This document shows, piece after piece, positions 57,618 to 64,000 of a DNA stretch of 64,000 bases. The stretch covers positions 3,658,001-3,722,000 of the forward strand of contig NC_050736.1 in assembly GCF_014529535.1 (NCBI RefSeq), written 5' to 3'. Numbering within the stretch: the stretch's first letter is position 1; each line of letters opens with the position of its first letter. The DNA comes from Bradysia coprophila. Taxonomy: Eukaryota > Arthropoda > Insecta > Diptera > Sciaridae. The translations under genes were made by a program, and so were the position numbers. Below the pieces are notes generated by a model, which saw only the letters and a list, made by a program, of their open reading frames with translations, searched no databases and was not told where the DNA came from.

Positions 57618-60600
57618 CTCGCCGATGCAAAAGTTGAAAAACTGAAAAAACTGAGGGTCGATGAAGTCCGACAATTAAAAGAACAAATCGACGCTTTGGA
57701 GGGTTCAAGAATATTTTACCTGAAAATTTACAATGGTGAGTAACATTCGAATGCTATTTTGTTTTAGGACGGGAAATTAGAACGTTTGAGTTTTCTTATC
57801 TCTGTATAAACAAATTTTTCTGCAACAATGAGAAACAGATCAAACCGGCAGAATAGTAAAATTTGTATAATAAAGTGGTCTACCGCCGAAGTTCACATTA
57901 TTGTTGCAGAAAAGTTTTGAGTTGTTCTTAGTTCGCCTTTTACTGTTTTCATTTAACAAACAGATGCAAGGAAGCAATTGTCACTGAAGCCGATCATCGT
58001 CGGTGAGGAGCAATCGGTGAAAATAAGTGCAAACATGTCAGTGGTTGATGAAGGTGACTGTGATTTTGATGACGGTGAGTGCAATGTTGAAAACATGTTT
58101 TTTCTGTATTGATCTAATTTGCTCGGAACAAGTCAGGTCTGACCTGACCTGAAACCTAAACTTGAAAAACCTGTACCAAAATTTCAGGTTGAATCTGACA
58201 TGAATTGACCTGAATTAATTTAAAATGGATATTCGTCGTGAAATGATGGTGGTTTAGTTTAAATTATTTTTTTTACCTCGTTTTCGCAAATTTAAAATCT
58301 ATCGGAAAGATAGAGTTTTACTGTAATGCAACTCAGTATCATAATCTCCTCAAACATTGAATGCATCTGTTGCAATATGTTATAGCACGGGCCCTTAAAA
58401 TGAAAAATCATATATTTGAATGAGTGTGTGACAGTTCGTGTACAGACAGTAAAAAGGGACTCTTTATGTCAAAAGTAGAGGGAGAAAATAAAGCAAAGTT
58501 GACGTTTTCGTGTTAGTGGTGTGTGTGACAATGAATGTACAAACCAGGTATGGTCTATTCACACAAGCCGGAGGAAATAGCGAATTCATATAACAAACTC
58601 ACCTTTCAATGAAAATCATTCTCTAGCATTGAAAAGAGCTTAATTCGAATTTAGAATTGATGAAGAAAATTCTGGTCATCTTTTGTAGCAACACTCAGAT
58701 TCCTTCTTTAACTTATGAAACATATATTAAACATCTATTTTTTCTAACATTTGTAGAAACTCAAAACGCATCGATCGGCACTCCGGTAGCACAACCTATG
58801 CACACTGTCCATGGTAAGATTTGTTTTACTTTTATTCTTAACTTAGATTTAAATTTTGCTGTATTGATCAAATTTTGCGATTGTTCGTGACATTTTTGCA
58901 ATTCTTATCTAAAAATTTCTTCAAATTTATTCAAAACTAGCACTGTTACCCGGCCTTCCGCCGGGTTTTACTGATTATATTAATGCTAATTTGATTTATT
59001 GACATTTATTAACTGCTTGGATTTTCAGTTTTACATTTTTCTGCTTGAAATTAAAGTCCCTCTTTTCCATTGGTAAGCGTTAAAAAATTTAGAGCGAACA
59101 AAAAATATAAGGTTGATTTTTTTAGAATATAGGATTAGTACGTAACAATTCACGCCGTAAGTGTGCCTAAAATTTGAATTTTAAGTGAACGATTCGATGA
59201 AAAAGTGAACCGAAAAATACATTTCAACGCTTCATTGTATGAAAATGACGCTACGTTAGAAAGACCTCCGCACTTTTCATTTTGAATTTCGACCGCACTT
59301 ACGGCGTGAATTGGAGCTCAAAAACGATTTGTCTGTTGTACGTCTGTGCATCCATATGTATATACGATAAGTTATGTGAAACGCATCAGATTTTACATAC
59401 TTTTGTTTTCCCTAGAGTCGAAAGTGGCGAATTACATCACTAGGGAAAACAAGAAAATTGGTTTAGGTTTCAAAGGCTTTACCGGCGGATTCCAAGTAGG
59501 CCGTTTCTGAAAAACATCCTCGGGGATCAGCTCCGCTAATACGTCTGAGGTCGATTCTGGAAAACACCATCGGATGGATGGCCTTCAGAGGCCGTACTGC
59601 ACAGAGGTGATGCGTGGTGCATCGAGATGGCGCGTGGTGCACCAAGGTGACGCGTGGTGCACCGAGATGAAGCGTGGTGCACCGAGGTGAGATGAATTGT
59701 GTTTGTGTTTTATATTATAGAGTTTTATATTATAGACAAGTGTACGGTAGTTTGACAACATATATCTAACAATGTCATTTACAAGAAAATCTTCGAAAAA
59801 TGTAAGACAAAAATTAACAAATCCAATTGGTTTGAAGCGAATTCATTTTTAATCGTTCACTTAATTCGAATTTAAAATTGATGAAGAAAATGCTCGACAG
59901 ACTCTAATTCCTTCTTTAACTTACGAAAGAAGTATATTAAACATCTATTTTTCTAACATTTGTAGAAACGCAAAACGGTTCGAACCATTCGATCGGCAAT
60001 TCAATTAGAAATCCGATGGCCTCGTCGACACAGATGATGAATGATGACGGTAAGATCTATTTTACTTTTATGTATATTCAACGTTAAATGAAATGAAATT
60101 AACCCACAGATAATAATGACAGCATCGTTGATCTGACGAATGATACTGTGTTGCAGGATGATGAAGGTATGCACAACTACGTTAGAAAATAAGGCTTTGT
60201 TTAGTATTATTTTTTCAGCACACGTCCTAACTGTCCATGAAAAATTGTAAAATCAACATGGGTAAATCCAAAAAAAAAAAAAACAGTTTTATACACTTGA
60301 ATCTTTCTCGATTTTATCAGCGTATACTGTAGTGTGTGCAATAAATAATAACTTAGTAACAACCATTTTACATTACATTGTCTAGGTCCATTTTCCACAC
60401 AAAATACTTGCCGATAAACGTTGATTCCATTGTGATTTAAGCTTCTTTTTACGAACTTTTTACGAATATTTTGATGAATTGATTGCGTTTTAAATTAATT
60501 TGAATATTTTTAATTCATTTGACTGAAATGCGTAGCGATAAAAAATAGAGTTTTAGCAAAAGAAAAAACTGCAAATTTGTGTTTAGTTTGAATACAGTCG

Positions 60601-61774
60601 GAGAAAGATAAGTTTCGACATACTCCACGTACTCAGCGATGTCATCGTTTCTCCAGTTCTCTCAATTGCTATTTGAAATAACACTCAAAATGAGAGAATA
60701 CAGAAACGATGATATTGTTGGAAATGTCGAAAGTTATATTTCTCAAAGAACTTATTTTTCACTGACTGTAAGAGAAAAATTGACTGTGACGTACTATCAT
60801 TTCGCTTCGACACACACAATGATCTCTTCCGCTAAAAAAGACTGTTTTTACTTAGAACTTATCCCTGAATCGGTATGAACATCCATGTGTTGCTAACAGG
60901 GTTTTTGCTTTTCATTTGTACAGATGAAAATCAATCGGGCAGTGGATTGGATGCAACTGGTGCCAACAACAATCCCGTTGAAAACGAGTTATCAGATTCC
61001 GGTAACCTAATATTTATAATTTAAAATTTTGTTGTACAATTCACACTTTCACCATTGCAATATTGCATTGTTCTGATGTGCAAATTATTTTCACAAAACC
61101 CCAAAGTTAATTAGTTATTTTTGGGTCGAATAAAGTGAATAGTCAGGATATATATACACAATCCCACTAGTCCAACCACAGAAGAAACACTGTGTTTGCA
61201 CGCTAAAAAAAGGGTTGGAAAAAAATTTGCATGTAATTAGACAAGATCGAAGTAAAAAGAAAGAATCTTCCTTGCTTCTTGAAAAGTCTTCCTTTTGAAA
61301 ACACCCTTTCCTCTTAGCTGTCGTGATTCATGGATGTCTCATGCATGTTCAAGAAATTTTTTTTTTCATTGTATTTATCACAAACAATTCTATAAATTTT
61401 TAAGACACTCCAAATATGTCATTTATGCCGGTCAAAATTCCTAGAGAAGGTAAACATCTCACAACATATTCGTTTTTCCTTGTCACTATAATTAAAACTC
61501 ATTGTTTTCAGCATTTAACGTTCCCGTGGTTAGGGTCGACGGATTCTTGAAAGACGGTGACGGCTACATTTACACGAAATCAAATAAAAGCTCGTTTGCA
61601 GGAAAGAACGGGCGACGATGGCAGTGTTTAGGCCAAGACAATATTTATTGTCCAACACGGGCCTACACTAGACCGAACATAAAAGATATGGCGTACATTT
61701 CAGTGAGAAGAAAACATAATCACAAAGCTCCAGCTGCAGCGCCGGAAGAAGGAGGAGGGAATGATTTAAATTAA
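57618..61774 (+). CDS. FLYWCH zinc-finger protein, 3' eight exons
   Basis: Exons: 57618-57735, 57964-58074, 58757-58813, 59966-60049, 60110-60166, 60924-61001, 61405-61449, 61512-61774. All internal introns are phase 1 and the joined frame is open for 270 residues. Exon 1 of this set is coiled coil (KVEKLKKLRVDEVRQLKEQI). The middle exons are short, acidic and disordered; one encodes DSIVDLTND, a SUMO-interacting-type motif. The last exon encodes a FLYWCH zinc finger: VDGFLKDGDGYIYTKSN, RRWQCLG, IYCPTRAY, RRKHNHKAP, with Cys, Cys, His, His as ligands. Such proteins are DNA- or protein-binding nuclear factors. The 5' exon is unresolved because an in-frame TAG precedes 57618 (acceptor CTTCTAG); 49906 is a candidate. 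AATAAA follows at about 61930. The exon at 58757 and that at 59966 are duplicates. Confidence 0.82.
57811..57918. repeat. Small inverted-repeat element in intron
   Basis: AATTTTTCTGCAACAAT at the left pairs with ATTGTTGCAGAAAAGTTT at the right; about 108 bp, inside the first mapped intron of the FLYWCH gene. Confidence 0.65.
58635..60049 (+). repeat. Tandem duplication of an exon with its intron flank
   Basis: The segment at 58635-58790 (AATTCGAATTTAGAATTGAT, TTCCTTCTTTAACTTA, then CTAACATTTGTAGAAACTCA) is repeated at 59866-59990 with the same order and acceptor. The copies are about 1.2 kb apart. The intervening DNA includes 58940-59860, which holds a GGCCTTCCGCCGGG palindrome (58962) and a minisatellite. 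Confidence 0.85.
59604..59690. repeat. 18-bp minisatellite, about 5 copies
   Basis: GCGTGGTGCACCGAGGTGAC-type units of 18 bases, GC-rich against an AT-rich background, in the intron between the duplicated exons. Confidence 0.85.
60636..60718. repeat. Hairpin in FLYWCH gene intron
   Basis: CGATGTCATCGTTTCT then GTTCTCTC pairs with GAGAGAA then AGAAACGATGATATTG. The open frame at 60639-60878 that overlaps it has no domain and is treated as chance. Confidence 0.65.
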
Positions 61775-63332
61775 TTTGCGTATTTGTGTTTTGTAAAAAA
61801 GCGTGCGAGAGACAACTCGGCTGGACCGATGCTAATTGTGATGTTTTTATGTATTTATTCTCGCACGTTTTTCAGTTTTCATTGTTTATTTGTTTTAATT
61901 TTTGTTTACAAAACTTTTTTTTTACAAGAAATAAAGCGTTTACAAAATATAAAATATCTCGGACGTATCGTTTTCATTGTCATTTCACTAATTTTGTAAT
62001 TGTAATGTTTGAGGACGTACAGAAATTAAATTGTATTTGTTTCACTGGCGTTAACTTTTTTCGCTCAGTTAAATCTGTCAAAGTTAACTGTGAGGTTAGA
62101 TTCTTCACGGCCTATTTTGTTCGTGAAGAATTAACTTGTCAGTGAAACTTGACATTTTTGATGTAAAAAGGAGTTTGGTTGTCGTATTGATGCAAAATAA
62201 TTATTTTTGAGCGGTGACATTGTGTTTAATTAAATAAAATCAATGAAATAATTTGTGCATTAACCGAGCGACGAAAAAATTGATTTTCTGTACGGCACGG
62301 CCTCTTTAATTGTAATTGACAAAGTGTTGTATTGCTTTGACTTGTATTGACCAAAATTATTGAAAAAATTTCTTTTATTCAACGAAGAGCGACGAAACGT
62401 GTTACCGTTTACGATTCGTGACGAAACATTTTACCGTTTACAAACATAGTGCGGACGAACAACAGGACAAACAATGCTAATTTCGGCGTATCACGCCATC
62501 ATCAGTGCACCCATGTCTTGCGATGACTATGTGCATATCAGCACGACACAAACTGAAGTGAGCAATCACTTCAATTGTACGAGCATTATATACACTATTT
62601 CGTCATTTGTAAAAACTCTTTGAGTGATTCTTTTGAAAATCCACCTATCAAAATCGGACCTATTTCGTCTGTGATGGATATATACATGGTTTGAAAGGTC
62701 TTTGCCAGTAGACCTCAATACAGGTCTCACACAGTCTCGAGCCACACCTGGTTGCTGGTGGAAGATCTCCGAAGTTGGGAAAATAGTGTTTTTTATCCGA
62801 ATTTTTTGGCCGTTATAAATGATCGTTCCGGGTGAGAGTGGGCTCGTTGGAAAGCTGAGCTTAAGTACTTTCGGGTCATGTCTAGTTTGATTAGATTCAT
62901 TGATATATGTATGCAACAATTTGCAAGAAAAATTTTCAAAATCTGTGTGAACTTTAGACAGGTCTGGGCTGGTACTTATGACGCTTCCGTTGATACCTCA
63001 TTTGCAGTGCTGGTGATTGCCGACATAACATAATTTTATGTTAGTACAACCGCTACTTGTAAAACTCGCCAGCAATCACCAGCACTGCAAATCAGGTATC
63101 AACGGAAAGCTTATGATAATTGGGAAATGAGTTAAATAATTTAACTACGATCGTGACCATTTTTGGATGTTAGAGATAGTATTATTATTTCCCAGAGAGC
63201 CAGAGAAATAATGCCACTAGAGGATAATCAGCCCGCGATCTCCTAGTGCTGTTACCATAGACTGTTACAAATACAAAATATAATGCTCTTTGAGTGGATT
63301 TTAAGTTTCAAATATGGACTCACAACTTTTAT
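61775..63332. other. Intergenic between convergent genes, repeat remnants
   Basis: 61775-61950 is the 3' UTR of the FLYWCH gene. Then come an imperfect hairpin (62039-62150, TTTCACTGGCGTTAAC ends), a segment related to 50461-50545 (62617-62700), and a good hairpin (62983-63109: TTCCGTTGATACCTCATTTG paired with CAAATCAGGTATCAACGGAA). No gene seen. Confidence 0.6.
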
Positions 63333-63823
63333 TTATTTATTTAAGGTGAATTTAATGTCTTCACAAATTGTGTCTGCTTTGTATGTAACGTTTTTGCATT
63401 CGCCTTTCTTTAACGTTTCATCGCAATAGTCTTTAGACATAACGTTCAGCAATCCTTGGTAGTATTTTTCCTGTTTTTTATTGTACTCTTTGCATGGATG
63501 TGGATCGCCACCATAAATGCATGATGTATCCCAGACGACAACTGAAACTTTCTTTTTCTTCTTTTTCTCGATAACCTCTTTGATCTCCGTTTTCTTACAA
63601 ATTAGACGAAATTCCCTTTGCGTTCGATTGTCCTTTATTTCAACGCCTTTACATTCACACTATAAAAAATAAATTACAATTTAACAGAATAACATGGTTA
63701 TTTAAAAATAAATGTTCTTACGTTTCCATGTGTAATTGGTCCAACTTTTATACCTGTGGCAGCTGATGACACCTTGACAAGTGCCAGTATAAAAACCGCA
63801 GCGATCATAATTATTAACTTCAT
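63333..63823 (-). CDS. Small secreted cysteine-rich protein
   Basis: Two exons on the minus strand: 63823-63722 and 63659-63333, phase 0, intron of 62 bp, total 142 residues. Residues 1-21 are a textbook signal peptide (MKLIIMIAAVFILALVKVSS). The mature part has eight cysteines (CECKGVEIKD, RLICKK, TSCIYGGDPHPCKEY, DYCDET, GECKNVTY, TICED), a strongly basic run after the third cysteine (EKKKKKKVSVVVW), and one N-glycosylation site (NVT). The pattern suggests a disulfide-stabilised extracellular or hemolymph protein. I do not recognise the family. AATAAA overlaps the stop region. A TATA box and initiator lie upstream at fitting distances. Confidence 0.78.
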
Positions 63824-63949
63824 TTTTAGGATTTAGGATTAGGTATAGGAATCGAAAGGCAGTTATAAGGTTGACGATTAATTTCCTTAGAAAAGTTATA
63901 ACGTTTTTCCTTGCTGATGATAAATGGATAAAGCTTTGTTTAAAATACA

Positions 63950-63986
63950 AACTGAGGTGAAGTAAAATCTTGGTGTTGTATTTATA
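63950..63986 (-). promoter_or_regulatory. TATA box and arthropod initiator
   Basis: On the minus strand TATAAATA occupies 63986-63979 and TCAGT occupies 63955-63951. The spacing of about 30 bases between the TATA and the initiator A is standard for RNA polymerase II in insects, placing the transcription start near 63953 and giving a 5' UTR of about 130 bases for the secreted protein gene. Confidence 0.7.
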
Positions 63987-64000
63987 CTCAATTTATTTGT

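Noticed and set aside
58130..58200. GGTCTGACCTGACCTGA-type short repeat in an intron
   Set aside because: Noted as low-complexity or dispersed repeat; too short and degenerate to define an element.
60639..60878. Possible extra coding exon in the FLYWCH gene
   Set aside because: It overlaps a hairpin repeat and would not fit the phase-1 cassette pattern with clear splice sites.

Overview
The window is eukaryotic, AT-rich nuclear DNA, most likely from an insect and probably a lower (nematoceran) fly. The evidence is genes split by short GT-AG introns, an arthropod-type TATA plus TCAGT initiator promoter, an intact non-LTR retrotransposon, many short inverted-repeat transposons, and FLYWCH and SOCS-box genes. 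The species cannot be fixed from the sequence alone.

Layout. 256-3412 is a foldback element with arms of about 0.86 kb. 3413-10461 is gene-poor DNA with small repeats. 10472-13712 is an apparently intact non-LTR retrotransposon with a 998-residue endonuclease/reverse transcriptase ORF. 13723-19352 is non-coding and rich in long hairpins. 19393-20178 (minus) is an intronless RMDN1-like TPR gene. 23084-23389 (plus) is a 101-residue membrane protein with a PPxY motif. 25963-37034 (plus) is a six-exon gene for a CUB + LDL-receptor-A + transmembrane + PPPSY protein with an 8.6 kb first intron. It converges on 37389-41662 (minus), a four-exon gene for an IRE1/RNase L-type pseudokinase + KEN protein in which both the kinase and the nuclease catalytic residues look lost. 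44567-46120 (plus) is an ankyrin + SOCS-box gene. 46423-48296 holds a decayed transposase gene. 48962-49600 is a 35-bp minisatellite. 51297-57526 is a 6.2 kb element made of GAGAC/GTCTC-rich tandem arrays in opposite orientations, including about 5.1 kb of a 94/95-bp satellite. 57618-61774 (plus) is a FLYWCH zinc-finger gene built from small phase-1 cassette exons, one of them tandemly duplicated. 63333-63823 (minus) is a two-exon secreted cysteine-rich protein with a readable core promoter.

All splice models were made by eye from GT/AG signals and checked for phase; exon lengths and reading frames agree at every junction given. The genes do not form an operon. The two standout points are the doubly dead IRE1/RNase L-like protein beside an ankyrin-SOCS gene, and the giant foldback/satellite element just upstream of, and perhaps inside, the FLYWCH gene.
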